Below the pieces are notes generated by a model that was given only the letters and a program-made list of their open reading frames with translations, was not told the origin of the DNA and did no database searches. From NCBI GenBank assembly GCA_947389015.1, contig CANDVA010000003.1:1-64000 (forward strand): a DNA stretch of 64,000 bases, written 5' to 3'. The stretch's first letter is position 1. Every line of letters begins with the position of its first letter. This DNA comes from an uncultured Clostridia bacterium. Lineage in GTDB: Bacteria > Bacillota > Clostridia > Oscillospirales > Ruminococcaceae. Positions 8,376-16,183 of this stretch are shown piece after piece. Both the position numbers and the translations under genes were made by a program.

Positions 8376-8392
8376 ACTAAAGGAGTGGTAAT

Positions 8393-8716
8393 ATGGACGC
8401 AAACAGCGAATTCGTAGGACAAAGGATAACCGACACAAGGAAACGCCGCGGCTACTCGCGCGAAAAGCTTGCGGAAAAGGCGGATATCTCCGTGCAGTTT
8501 CTTGCCGACATCGAAAAAGGGCGCAAATCAATGACGGTAAACACTCTGCGCCGCATAGCCGCCGCCCTGAGCGTGACCACCGATTACATCGTAAACGGTA
8601 CGGAAACCTCGGAGACCGACCGCGTCACCGCCATGCTCGCCTCGCTTAACGCCTATCACAGGACGCAGGCGGAAAAGCTGCTCGCGGTGTTCGTCGAGAC
8701 AATAAACCAAAAATAA
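8393..8716 (+). CDS. XRE-family HTH regulator 2
   Basis: The 107-aa protein carries a Cro/C1-type HTH at about residues 8-65 (ITDTRKRRGYSREKLAEKAD, then ISVQFLADIEKGRKSMTVNT). A helical tail follows (VTAMLASLNAYHRTQAEKLL). AAAGGAGTGGTAAT precedes the ATG. The gene is divergent from candidate small RNA 2, and similar AATAG/CTATT half-sites lie over its own -10 and over the RNA promoter. That arrangement fits a repressor controlling itself and a neighbouring RNA. It is followed by the tRNA promoter at 8756 with no clear terminator between. The regulator family is certain; the regulon is inference. Confidence 0.85.
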   Translation: MDANSEFVGQRITDTRKRRGYSREKLAEKADISVQFLADIEKGRKSMTVNTLRRIAAALSVTTDYIVNGTETSETDRVTAMLASLNAYHRTQAEKLLAVFVETINQK

Positions 8717-8755
8717 CCGTTTCCCCACAACCGCGAAAAAAATCAAAAAAAGTAC

Positions 8756-8784
8756 TTGACAAACCTGGAAAGCTGTGATATAAT
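8756..8784 (+). promoter_or_regulatory. Promoter of tRNA-Thr/tRNA-Tyr
   Basis: TTGACA (8756-8761), a 17-bp spacer and TATAAT (8779-8784) form an exact sigma-A consensus. Confidence 0.9.
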
Positions 8785-8815
8785 ATATAAGTCGCCGAGG
8801 ATTTGGCGGCAGTAC

Positions 8816-8891
8816 GCTGGTGTAGCTCAGTTGGTAGAGCAGCTGATTTGTAATCAGCAGGTCAGGGGTTCGAGTCCGTTCACCAGCTCCA
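8816..8891 (+). tRNA. tRNA-Thr (anticodon TGT)
   Basis: This is a complete cloverleaf with acceptor GCTGGTG/CACCAGC, anticodon stem GCTGA/TCAGC, a 7-nt loop with TGT, a GTTCGAG T-arm and encoded CCA (8889-8891). It is the first gene of a two-tRNA unit. Confidence 0.96.
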
Positions 8892-8899
8892 AATAATAT

Positions 8900-8984
8900 G
8901 GGCGTGTTCCCGAGTGGCCAAAGGGGGCAGACTGTAAATCTGTTGCGTTTCGCTTCGGTGGTCCGAATCCACCCGCGCCCACCA
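8900..8984 (+). tRNA. tRNA-Tyr (anticodon GTA)
   Basis: This 85-nt class II tRNA has a long variable arm, acceptor GGGCGTG/CGCGCCC, anticodon GTA in loop CTGTAAA, and encoded CCA (8982-8984). It is co-transcribed with tRNA-Thr. Confidence 0.96.
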
Positions 8985-9003
8985 GCGCCGAGTTGGCGCT
9001 CTT

Positions 9004-9040
9004 AATCCCAATGAAGTCTTTCATTGGGATTGTTTTTTTC
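9004..9040 (+). terminator. Terminator of the tRNA unit
   Basis: A 12-bp perfect stem, AATCCCAATGAA/TTCATTGGGATT, with a 4-nt loop is followed by a seven-T run. A smaller hairpin (AGCGCC/GGCGCT) separates it from tRNA-Tyr. Confidence 0.9.
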
Positions 9041-9052
9041 TCTGTAAGGTTT
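9036..9052 (+). repeat. Left copy of 17-bp direct repeat
   Basis: TTTTCTCTGTAAGGTTT occurs here and at 10353-10369, bracketing the AT-rich serine hydrolase gene. Confidence 0.75.
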
Positions 9053-9175
9053 ATGTAACTTTTTTATCAGAACATAACACAAGCCGCATTATAGAGCCGC
9101 TTGAGATTTGTGAGGCTTTTTGGGATTGTACGTCTCATTATATGCTTCTCGAGTGCTGAAACGGTAATTTTAAAG

Positions 9176-9207
9176 CACGCCCTGTTTTGTGGGCGAGTTT
9201 TTTTTTT
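9176..9207 (+). terminator. Orphan terminator before serine hydrolase
   Basis: The short stem CGCCC/GGGCG around TGTTTTGT is followed by about ten T. No gene ends just before it. It may be the 3' remnant of a lost gene or of an insertion. Confidence 0.55.
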
Positions 9208-9256
9208 CTGACACGCGAAGATAAATACGATTACAATTTTTCAAGGGGTTTTAATA

Positions 9257-10264
9257 ATGAATTTAAAAGAAATAATTGACAGTAACTTTAGGGGAAACAT
9301 ATATGTTGTTCAAGATGATAAAATTCTATGTGAAAATGTAACCGGATTTGCTGATTTGCCTAATGAGGTTCCTAATTCATTGGAAACAAAATTTGCAAGC
9401 GCGTCGGCAGGAAAAGTATTTGTTGCAGTAGGAATATTGCAGATGATTGAACAAGAAAAAATAAAGTTTGATGATACATTAGAAATGCTGTTGGATATTC
9501 CGTTAAATGACATTGATAAAGACGTTACGGTCAGACAGCTTTTGAACCATACATCGGGTGTTCCGGATTATTTTGATGAAAGCGTTATGGACGAATATGA
9601 AGAATTATGGGTCGATTATCCTAATTATAAAATCAGGCATAACAGCGATTTACTTCCGTTATTTATAAATAAGCCTATGATGTACCCCAAAGGAGAAAGA
9701 TTTCAATATAATAATTCAGGGTATGTATTACTTGCAATGATCATAGAAAAAGTTTCGGGAATGTTTTTTGATCAATACCTTAAAAAGAATGTTTTTGATG
9801 TGTGCGGTATGAAATCAACGGGTTATTATGAACTGGACAGGCTGCTGGCAAAATGTGCCGATAATTATATTTATTGTAATGACACAAATGATTATCGCAC
9901 AAATATATTTTCTGTTGATGTAAAGGACACCGGCGCAGGCGGGGCATTTATAACGGTCAAAGATATTGTTTGTTTTTGGACTGATTTACTTGAGGGAAAT
10001 TTGATCTCAAAAGCACTTGTTTCTGAAATGCTTAGCAAGCAGAGCGGCGACGGGGCCGATCCTGAAGAAGGGTATTACGGCTACGGTGTGTGGATAATTG
10101 ATAACCCCAAAGGTAAAGATTTTGCGTATTTTCAAGGCTGTGATCCAGGAGCGAGCTTTATATCGGAATATAATCCGAATAACGGTATAATTTCTGTTTT
10201 GGTGAGCAATTATGGCGATAATGTTTGGAGGATAATGAGAAAAATAAGAGAACGATTATATTAG
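9257..10264 (+). CDS. Serine hydrolase, class C beta-lactamase/DD-peptidase fold
   Basis: This 335-aa protein is of the penicillin-binding-like serine hydrolase family (beta-lactamase class C/EstB/PBP4*-like). It has the SxxK nucleophile motif (Ser50-Ala-Gly-Lys53), a YNN motif near residue 150 (QYNNSGY) and QGCDPG near residue 295, where HxG or KTG would be expected. There is no signal peptide or membrane segment, so it is probably cytoplasmic. A CTGACA-N18-TACAAT promoter and AAGGGG precede it. Its DNA is much more AT-rich and its codon use differs from neighbours. It is bracketed by a 17-bp direct repeat, both suggesting recent acquisition. The substrate is unknown; calling it a resistance enzyme would be unsupported. 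Confidence 0.8.
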   Translation: MNLKEIIDSNFRGNIYVVQDDKILCENVTGFADLPNEVPNSLETKFASASAGKVFVAVGILQMIEQEKIKFDDTLEMLLDIPLNDIDKDVTVRQLLNHTSGVPDYFDESVMDEYEELWVDYPNYKIRHNSDLLPLFINKPMMYPKGERFQYNNSGYVLLAMIIEKVSGMFFDQYLKKNVFDVCGMKSTGYYELDRLLAKCADNYIYCNDTNDYRTNIFSVDVKDTGAGGAFITVKDIVCFWTDLLEGNLISKALVSEMLSKQSGDGADPEEGYYGYGVWIIDNPKGKDFAYFQGCDPGASFISEYNPNNGIISVLVSNYGDNVWRIMRKIRERLY

Positions 10265-10352
10265 ACTTTATTGGATAACGGGGAATTATTGTATGACACA
10301 GCCCAAAATTTGGACATCCAATTCCCATTGAAACGCTGATTTTACTGGTGTG

Positions 10353-10369
10353 TTTTCTCTGTAAGGTTT
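10353..10369 (+). repeat. Right copy of 17-bp direct repeat
   Basis: This is an exact copy of 9036-9052, about 90 bp after the serine hydrolase stop codon. Confidence 0.75.
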
Positions 10370-10460
10370 TTAAAGGACTTCACGGTTTAATAAACGCTCC
10401 ATAGCTTGCGTCATTTTTGCGCTGTGCCGCTCTTTCCGGACAGCCGATATGTAAAAAAAT

Positions 10461-10503
10461 AACATTGCCGCGGCTCGGGGTATTGACCGCGGCAATGTTT
10501 TAT
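10461..10503. terminator. Bidirectional terminator hairpin
   Basis: AACATTGCCGCGG and CCGCGGCAATGTT form a 13-bp stem flanked by A-rich and T-rich sequence, able to terminate in either direction. The loop and right arm contain the -35 of the next promoter. Confidence 0.7.
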
Positions 10504-10511
10504 GCTATAAT
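10483..10511 (+). promoter_or_regulatory. Promoter of the HD-GYP gene
   Basis: TTGACC (10483-10488), a 17-bp spacer and TATAAT (10506-10511). The -35 starts in the loop of the terminator hairpin and the spacer covers its right arm. Confidence 0.75.
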
Positions 10512-10566
10512 AAAGTTAATATATGCGCAAAAACTAAAACCGTACCGTTGAAAGGAAGATGCAGCT

Positions 10567-13560
10567 ATGAGATATATAGGATACGTTCGGCTGATCGCTG
10601 CCGTATTGACTGCGGCGCTGTTATTAACTTTGCATATCCCCGTAACGGCAAAGGCGGCATCGTCCGAGATCATTCAGTCGGGTTATTCGGCGATGCTGTA
10701 CAACAATTCCAACGGCCTGCCCACTTCCGAGGCGAACGCGATAGTTCAGTCGGACAACGGCTTTATCTATATCGGAAGTTACAGCGGGCTTATTCGCTAC
10801 GACGGCGTAAATTTTACGCGCTTCGACTCCTCCACGGGAATAACCAGCGTGGTGAGCCTGTTCGTCGACAGCCGTTCCCGTCTCTGGGTCGGTACCAACG
10901 ACAGCGGCATAGCGCTTTACGAGAACGGCGAATTCACCTTTTTCAACAAGAGCGCGGGCTTGACCTCGCTCTCCATTCGCTCGATAACCGAGGATAAAGC
11001 CGGCAATATAGTTTTCGGCACGACCGAGGGATTAGCCTATATCGACAATGAAAATTCCCTGCATATGCTGGGCGATTCGGCTATCGAGACCAAGTACTTG
11101 AAGCAGATGACCCGCAGCGCGGACGGCGCGATATACGGCTGTACTCTTGACGGCATATGCTTTCGTCTCGAGGACCTTAAAATAACCCATTCGTTTGAGC
11201 TCGGCGCGGGTCGCGCGACCTGTATCACGCCCGACCCCGACGACCCCGACACGGTATGGATAGGCACCGACGAGTCCTCGGTAGTGTGCGGCAGCCTCTC
11301 GGGGAATATGATCAACGCTTCGTCGTTCTCCGTACTGCCCAACGTCAATATCAACAGCGTGTGCGCGGACAGCGGCGAGTTCTGGATATGCTCCGACAAC
11401 GGCATAGGCGTTCTCGACAGAAACGGCGGCTACACCGCTATGGATATGCTTCCGATGAATAATTCCGTCGAGGATATGATGACGGATTACGAGGGCAACA
11501 GGTGGTTCGTTTCCTCCCGTCTCGGCGTTATGAAGGTAGTCCGCAATGAGTTTGACGATATCAGCCGCGCGGCGGGTCTCGACAACCGCGTAGTAAACAC
11601 GACCTGTCTTTACGGCGGCGACCTGTACATAGGCACCGACACGGGGCTTCTGGTGGTCGACAGCGGCTACAGGAAAAAGACCACCCGCCTTACCGAGCTG
11701 CTGGAGGGCATTCGCATACGCTGCATCAAAACCGACAGCCAAAACCGTCTCTGGCTTTGCACTTACAGCGAAAAGGGCTTGATATGCTATTCGGGCGGCG
11801 AGGACTGCGCCTATTATAATACGCATACGGGCTTGAAGTCCGACCGCGTACGCGCGATGACCGAGCTTTCCGACGGGACGGTAGCCGCCGCGACGAGCGC
11901 GGGAGTGGCGTTTATCAAGGACGGCAGAATAACGGGACATTTCGGCGAGGAAAACGGCATAGGCAACACCGAGATACTTACCGTCTGCGAAGGTGAAAAC
12001 AACGAGATATATCTCGGCAGCGACGGAGGCGGTATCTTCGTTGTGGACCGCGGCGGCGTAATAAATCATTTCGGTCTCGAGGACGGACTTCGCTCCGAAG
12101 TTATAATGCGCATCAAAAAAGACCCGTCACGGAGCGGCTACTGGGTAATAACGGGCAACTCTCTCGCGTATATGGAGAACAACACCGTCCGCACTCTGAG
12201 CAACTTCCCGTATTCCAATAACTTCGACCTGTTCTTTGATAATATCGGCAGGGTATGGATACTCAGCAGCAGCGGCATTTACGCCGTAAGTATTGATAAT
12301 CTACTCGCGGGGGGCGAGATAGAATATTCATTTTATGATGTTAAATGCGGTCTGCCCAGCGTTGCAACCGCCAACTCGCGCAGCTGCCTGTCCGACGACG
12401 GTATGCTGTACATAGCGGGAATGACGGGCGTTTCCGCGATAAATATCAACAAGGAGCAGACGGACCGCGGCGATATGAAGCTTTCCGTTCCGTTTGTCGA
12501 GCTGGACGACAAGATCGTACCGGTAAAGGACGGCGAGACCGTAACCATCCCCGCGGACTGCAAGCGTCTTACGATATACGGCTACGCCCTGACGTTCGGG
12601 CTGTCCAACCCCCGCCTTTCGTACACTCTCGAGGGCTTTGACGACCGCAAGATATCCGTATCCCGACAGGATATGCAGCCCGTCAGCTATACCAACCTCG
12701 ACCACGGCGAATATACCTTTCATCTTGCTGTCATCAATACCATGACGGGAAATGAGACTCGCTCTATTTCCGTAAATTTCATAAAGAAAAAAGCGTTTTT
12801 CGAGGAGATATGGTTCTGGGGACTTATGGCACTCCTCGCGGTAGCCGCGGCGCTTACGGCGCTGCTCCTGCACTCGCGCATCAAGAACCGCCGCCTTATC
12901 AGAAAGCAGGAGGAAAACCGCATTTTTATGAACCAGATCATAAGAGCGTTTGCGAAGTGTATCGACTTCAAGGACAAATACACCAACGGTCACTCCTTCC
13001 GTGTCGCGAAATACGCCGCGCTGATAGCCGAGAAAATGGGGTATATCGGACAGCAGGTGACGGATATCTACAATATCGGACTTCTCCACGATATAGGCAA
13101 GATCGCCGTACCCGACAGTATTCTCGGCAAACCCGGCAGGCTCACCAAGGAGGAGTTCGAGATAATCAGCAAACACCCCGAGCACGGTTATAAGATACTG
13201 AAGGAGATCGAGATACGCCCCGAGCTTGCGATAGGCGCGGGCTATCACCACGAGCACATAGACGGCACGGGTTACCCGTTCGGCAAAAAAGGCGGCGAGA
13301 TCCCCGAGGTAGCGCAGATAATCGCGGTAGCCGACACGTTTGACGCGATGAATTCCACGCGCCCCTACCGCAAGCAGATGAAAATGGAGGATATAATCAA
13401 CGAAATGCGCCGCATAGCGGGAACGCAGTTAAACGCGGATATCGTCGACGTATTCCTCGAGATAGTTTCCGAGGGTCATATCGACGACGATATCGCTCTC
13501 GCCGACATAGTCCTCCCCGACGAGCCCGAGGAACAACCCGCCGAAACGGCAAGCAATTAA
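10567..13560 (+). CDS. Membrane receptor with beta-propeller sensor and HD-GYP domain
   Basis: This predicted signalling protein of 997 aa degrades cyclic di-GMP. It has a signal peptide or anchor (about 1-32). A long extracytoplasmic region of two-component-regulator propeller repeats follows (such as NAIVQSDNGFIYIGSYSGL and RSRLWVGTNDSGIALYENG, about 50-640), then a Y_Y_Y-like immunoglobulin fold (about 680-740). One transmembrane helix (about 748-770) leads to a cytoplasmic HD-GYP domain with LLHDIGKIAVP near 838 and HHEHIDGTGYP near 893. All HD-GYP signature residues are present. The layout is that of hybrid sensor kinases with the kinase replaced by HD-GYP. GGAAG precedes the ATG. The next strongly promoted gene is a hemerythrin protein, and the flagellin gene lies in the same window, so a motility role is plausible but inferred. 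The ligand is unknown. Confidence 0.9.
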   Translation: MRYIGYVRLIAAVLTAALLLTLHIPVTAKAASSEIIQSGYSAMLYNNSNGLPTSEANAIVQSDNGFIYIGSYSGLIRYDGVNFTRFDSSTGITSVVSLFVDSRSRLWVGTNDSGIALYENGEFTFFNKSAGLTSLSIRSITEDKAGNIVFGTTEGLAYIDNENSLHMLGDSAIETKYLKQMTRSADGAIYGCTLDGICFRLEDLKITHSFELGAGRATCITPDPDDPDTVWIGTDESSVVCGSLSGNMINASSFSVLPNVNINSVCADSGEFWICSDNGIGVLDRNGGYTAMDMLPMNNSVEDMMTDYEGNRWFVSSRLGVMKVVRNEFDDISRAAGLDNRVVNTTCLYGGDLYIGTDTGLLVVDSGYRKKTTRLTELLEGIRIRCIKTDSQNRLWLCTYSEKGLICYSGGEDCAYYNTHTGLKSDRVRAMTELSDGTVAAATSAGVAFIKDGRITGHFGEENGIGNTEILTVCEGENNEIYLGSDGGGIFVVDRGGVINHFGLEDGLRSEVIMRIKKDPSRSGYWVITGNSLAYMENNTVRTLSNFPYSNNFDLFFDNIGRVWILSSSGIYAVSIDNLLAGGEIEYSFYDVKCGLPSVATANSRSCLSDDGMLYIAGMTGVSAININKEQTDRGDMKLSVPFVELDDKIVPVKDGETVTIPADCKRLTIYGYALTFGLSNPRLSYTLEGFDDRKISVSRQDMQPVSYTNLDHGEYTFHLAVINTMTGNETRSISVNFIKKKAFFEEIWFWGLMALLAVAAALTALLLHSRIKNRRLIRKQEENRIFMNQIIRAFAKCIDFKDKYTNGHSFRVAKYAALIAEKMGYIGQQVTDIYNIGLLHDIGKIAVPDSILGKPGRLTKEEFEIISKHPEHGYKILKEIEIRPELAIGAGYHHEHIDGTGYPFGKKGGEIPEVAQIIAVADTFDAMNSTRPYRKQMKMEDIINEMRRIAGTQLNADIVDVFLEIVSEGHIDDDIALADIVLPDEPEEQPAETASN

Positions 13561-13570
13561 GATATGCTTC

Positions 13571-13596
13571 AAGAGCCCGTCCTCAAACGGGCTCTT
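13571..13596 (+). terminator. Hairpin after the HD-GYP gene
   Basis: AAGAGCCCGT and ACGGGCTCTT form a 10-bp stem right after the stop. The T-run is weak (GAATTGTT). Its right arm abuts the -35 of the lipoprotein promoter. Confidence 0.55.
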
Positions 13597-13623
13597 GAAT
13601 TGTTATCCAAATTATGTTATAAT
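13595..13623 (+). promoter_or_regulatory. Promoter of the AT-rich lipoprotein gene
   Basis: TTGAAT (13595-13600), a 17-bp spacer and TATAAT (13618-13623). It is nearly identical to the promoter at 14911-14939. Confidence 0.75.
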
Positions 13624-13634
13624 AAATACAATTA
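13611..13634 (+). repeat. Left copy of 24-bp direct repeat (promoter region)
   Basis: The 24 bases containing the -10 region recur exactly at 14927-14950. Weaker identity extends upstream through GGCTCTTGA and TCCAA. The two copies bracket the lipoprotein gene. Confidence 0.8.
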
Positions 13635-13662
13635 AAGTAATTACTTTCAAAGGTGTGATCAA

Positions 13663-14790
13663 ATGAAAAACAAAAGAATTTGGAACGGCAAAAAATTGCT
13701 CTTTTTTATATTAATTATGATTATAATTTTAAGTGTTGCTGCTTGCAAGTCAAGAGAGCTTTCAACTAATCCGACAGCATATTATATTGTTTATAGCGGT
13801 CTTAGTGATAATAAGGGCAGAATTGAAGGAATTGATGCAGATGGAAATCCCACTGTCATACACGACATTGAAGCGATAAATATTTCCAAGAGTGCTCTGG
13901 TCGGAGAGGAATTTGTTGCGGGAGGACATCGCGCAAATAACCACTTGATTATTCAGCAAGATGGTAGTTTTGAGGAATTTTACTTGTTAGATAATCCGCA
14001 ATATTCCGGAGTATGGAGCATTACACTGGACAATAATAACATTGTTTCTGTCATGAATGGTAATGTTGATAAAGAGAAAAATATGTATCTTAACTTACTT
14101 GTAATTGAAGACAGGAGCCGAAATGTTCTTGTGAAGGAGGAAATAGGCATAACCTCCAACGCTTTGTTGACTGATGGTGATTATTTGTATATGGGAGGCT
14201 GTTTTTGGCAGTATGATGCAAATCCTATTTATTGTGGAGCCTCGGTTGCAAAGTACAATATGAAAACGGGTGAATATGAAGAAAAACATTTCCCCTACGA
14301 TGAAAATATAGTGGCAACAGACTATAAATTTTTGACCGAACGCGGCGATTATCTTTATGGTATTCTTAATGAAAGCCTGATGGATAAGGATATAGTAGAC
14401 CGCCAAAATAAAATTGACATCATTGATAAAGAAACGCTCGAACGTGTCGGTATCATAACATTTGACAAGAAAATTAGCGAGATGTGTTTTGTTGACGAAG
14501 ATTTATATATTGTCATTGGGGATAAACTTTGCAAATATGATGTGGAAACACGGAACACAGAAGAACTATATACCTTCCCCGAAAATACAAATGTTGAAAG
14601 TTCGCACATGAGAAACGGTCATATATATTATAGCGCAAGATATTTTCCCGCTTCCAAAGAGGGGAATATGTGGAATATTGGCTATATTATTGACTTTAAC
14701 ATCAATGATAAAAGTACAAAACAAACTCCGCTTACAACCGATGCTAAGAACATAGAAAGCATGGTATTTTTTCCGGTTGTCGGTTCGTAA
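13663..14790 (+). CDS. Predicted lipoprotein, unknown function
   Basis: The 375-aa protein has a lipoprotein signal: positive N terminus, hydrophobic stretch, then lipobox SVAAC with Cys28. The mature part resembles a beta-propeller-like repeat protein, with recurring pieces such as GDYLYMGGCFWQYDAN, GDYLYGILNES and EDLYIVIGDKLCKYDVETRN, but no family is recognised with certainty. The region is AT-rich with codon use unlike its neighbours. It is bracketed by 24-bp direct repeats that include its promoter, consistent with insertion into the space before the hemerythrin gene. AAAGGTG precedes the ATG. An extracytoplasmic, membrane-anchored location is likely; binding partner and role are unknown. 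Confidence 0.75.
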   Translation: MKNKRIWNGKKLLFFILIMIIILSVAACKSRELSTNPTAYYIVYSGLSDNKGRIEGIDADGNPTVIHDIEAINISKSALVGEEFVAGGHRANNHLIIQQDGSFEEFYLLDNPQYSGVWSITLDNNNIVSVMNGNVDKEKNMYLNLLVIEDRSRNVLVKEEIGITSNALLTDGDYLYMGGCFWQYDANPIYCGASVAKYNMKTGEYEEKHFPYDENIVATDYKFLTERGDYLYGILNESLMDKDIVDRQNKIDIIDKETLERVGIITFDKKISEMCFVDEDLYIVIGDKLCKYDVETRNTEELYTFPENTNVESSHMRNGHIYYSARYFPASKEGNMWNIGYIIDFNINDKSTKQTPLTTDAKNIESMVFFPVVGS

Positions 14791-14791
14791 A

Positions 14792-14827
14792 ATACAGGGT
14801 AGCTGTTATAATTTAGTCACCCTGTAT
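14792..14827 (+). terminator. Weak hairpin after the lipoprotein gene
   Basis: ATACAGGGT and ACCCTGTAT form a 9-bp stem with an 18-nt loop. It has no proper T-run, so its strength is doubtful. Confidence 0.4.
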
Positions 14828-14910
14828 ACTTCATTCGGAGTTTTAACGAAGAATATGAAAAATTGAATATTAGCAACACCGATCTGAAAAGGGAGTCCGC
14901 AAACAGGCTC

Positions 14911-14939
14911 TTGACTTTTTTCCAAAATTATGTTATAAT
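14911..14939 (+). promoter_or_regulatory. Promoter of the hemerythrin gene
   Basis: TTGACT (14911-14916), a 17-bp spacer and TATAAT (14934-14939), duplicated from or to 13595-13623. Confidence 0.8.
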
Positions 14940-14950
14940 AAATACAATTA
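14927..14950 (+). repeat. Right copy of 24-bp direct repeat
   Basis: An exact copy of 13611-13634, now driving the hemerythrin gene. Confidence 0.8.
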
Positions 14951-14972
14951 TCAGAGTAAGGGTGTGATCGTT

Positions 14973-15878
14973 TTGGAGCAAGAGGTTTTTGAATGGAAGG
15001 AAGAATACGAGATTGGCGTCGCCGAGATAGACAGGGCGCATAAACAGCTTTTTTCGATAGTCAACCGCATCATCAATAACTTCATGGAAATGGACTTTGA
15101 AAAAAATAAAATGACCTGTATGGAAGCGATCAAGTATCTGAAAAGCTACACCATAAAGCACTTCGCGGAGGAGGAAGCTTATCAGCGCTCGATAAATTAC
15201 GGCGGCTACAAGGTACATAAAAAGATACACGATAATATGCGCGATGTGGTCATCCCCGCACTTGAAAAGGAAGTTACCGCCAAGAGCTATTCCAAGGATG
15301 CGCTTGAGCATTTTGTGGGCGCGTGCGCGGGCTGGCTCGCGGCGCACGTTCTCGTTGAGGATCAGGCTATAACGGGCAAAACGAGAAGCAAATGGACTGA
15401 CACCGTAGCCGATGAGGATAACCGCGAGGACTATCTCGACAACATAGTCAAGAGCTATATAATAAGTCTGTTCCGTATGAGCGCGCAGACCGTCAGCATG
15501 ACCTACCAAGGCTATGAGCTCACAAAGCCGTTCTGCTATACGGATACGTTTGCCGCGCCAAACGGCGACATATTTTCCGTAGTATCGGCGGTCGAGGAGA
15601 GCGTATTGCAGGTAATCGCGCTGAAATTCTTCAAGGAATCGGTTTTTGTTATGGATGGAGTGATGTCGTCCATGCTTGCCGAGATGCTCAAGTCCTTTAA
15701 TATGGAGATCATGATGGCGTTTCTTAACAATTCGCTGTCGAACACGCAAAGCAGGATAATGTCGACCGCCGACTTCTACAAGCTTTTCGAGACGGTCTAC
15801 CCCGATTACACCATGCTGTGGCGCACCGAGTACGGCTATATTGCGTTCTGCATAAAGAAAAGACCCGCGCAGCAGTAA
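14973..15878 (+). CDS. Bacteriohemerythrin with unknown C-terminal domain
   Basis: Residues 1-130 are a hemerythrin fold that binds a di-iron centre and O2. They show His23 in IDRAHKQLF, HFAEEE near 62-67 and HKKIHDNM near 84-91. Residues about 135-301 form a second domain (YLDNIVKSYIISLFRMSAQT...MDGVMSSMLAEML), loosely reminiscent of CheC/CheX-like or methyl-accepting partners, but I cannot assign it. I chose TTG at 14973, with AAGGGTG upstream. GTG at 14964 would add three residues but has a poorly spaced ribosome binding site. In anaerobes such proteins sense or store oxygen, often linked to aerotaxis. It shares a duplicated promoter with the lipoprotein gene upstream. Confidence 0.85.
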   Translation: MEQEVFEWKEEYEIGVAEIDRAHKQLFSIVNRIINNFMEMDFEKNKMTCMEAIKYLKSYTIKHFAEEEAYQRSINYGGYKVHKKIHDNMRDVVIPALEKEVTAKSYSKDALEHFVGACAGWLAAHVLVEDQAITGKTRSKWTDTVADEDNREDYLDNIVKSYIISLFRMSAQTVSMTYQGYELTKPFCYTDTFAAPNGDIFSVVSAVEESVLQVIALKFFKESVFVMDGVMSSMLAEMLKSFNMEIMMAFLNNSLSNTQSRIMSTADFYKLFETVYPDYTMLWRTEYGYIAFCIKKRPAQQ

Positions 15879-15893
15879 AGGAAAATAAAATAA

Positions 15894-15919
15894 AAAGCCG
15901 CGGTTTGATCCGCGGCTTT
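15894..15919. terminator. Bidirectional terminator between hemerythrin gene and rpsR
   Basis: AAAGCCGCGG/CCGCGGCTTT is a 10-bp stem with A-rich left flank and T-rich right flank, serving the convergent genes on both sides. Confidence 0.8.
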
Positions 15920-15934
15920 CGTTTAACTTATCAA

Positions 15935-16183
15935 TCAATCGGCTACATAAGGGATCAAAGCGAGCTGTCTTGCTCTCTTGATCGCGGTCGTCAGCTCTCT
16001 CTGATGATATGCGCAGCAGCCTGTAACTCTGCGGGGCAGAATTTTAGCGCGCTCTGTCATATACTTCTTGAGCTTGGCGATATCCTTATAGTCAATGAAC
16101 TCCGTCCTGTCAGCGCAGAACTGGCAAACCTTTTTGCGTGTGCGCTTAACGGGATGAGCAGATCTTTCTGTCTTTTCGGCCAT
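15935..16183 (-). CDS. rpsR: 30S ribosomal protein S18
   Basis: This 82-aa protein binds S6 on the platform of the small subunit. The diagnostic segments are [51 protein letters not shown] and [11 protein letters not shown]. The cysteines (VCQFC, GCCAYH) mark the zinc-ribbon form. AGGAGGTAAC precedes the ATG. It is the last gene of the rpsF-ssb-rpsR operon and ends at the bidirectional hairpin 15894-15919. Confidence 0.98.
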   Translation of the reverse strand: MAEKTERSAHPVKRTRKKVCQFCADRTEFIDYKDIAKLKKYMTERAKILPRRVTGCCAYHQRELTTAIKRARQLALIPYVAD

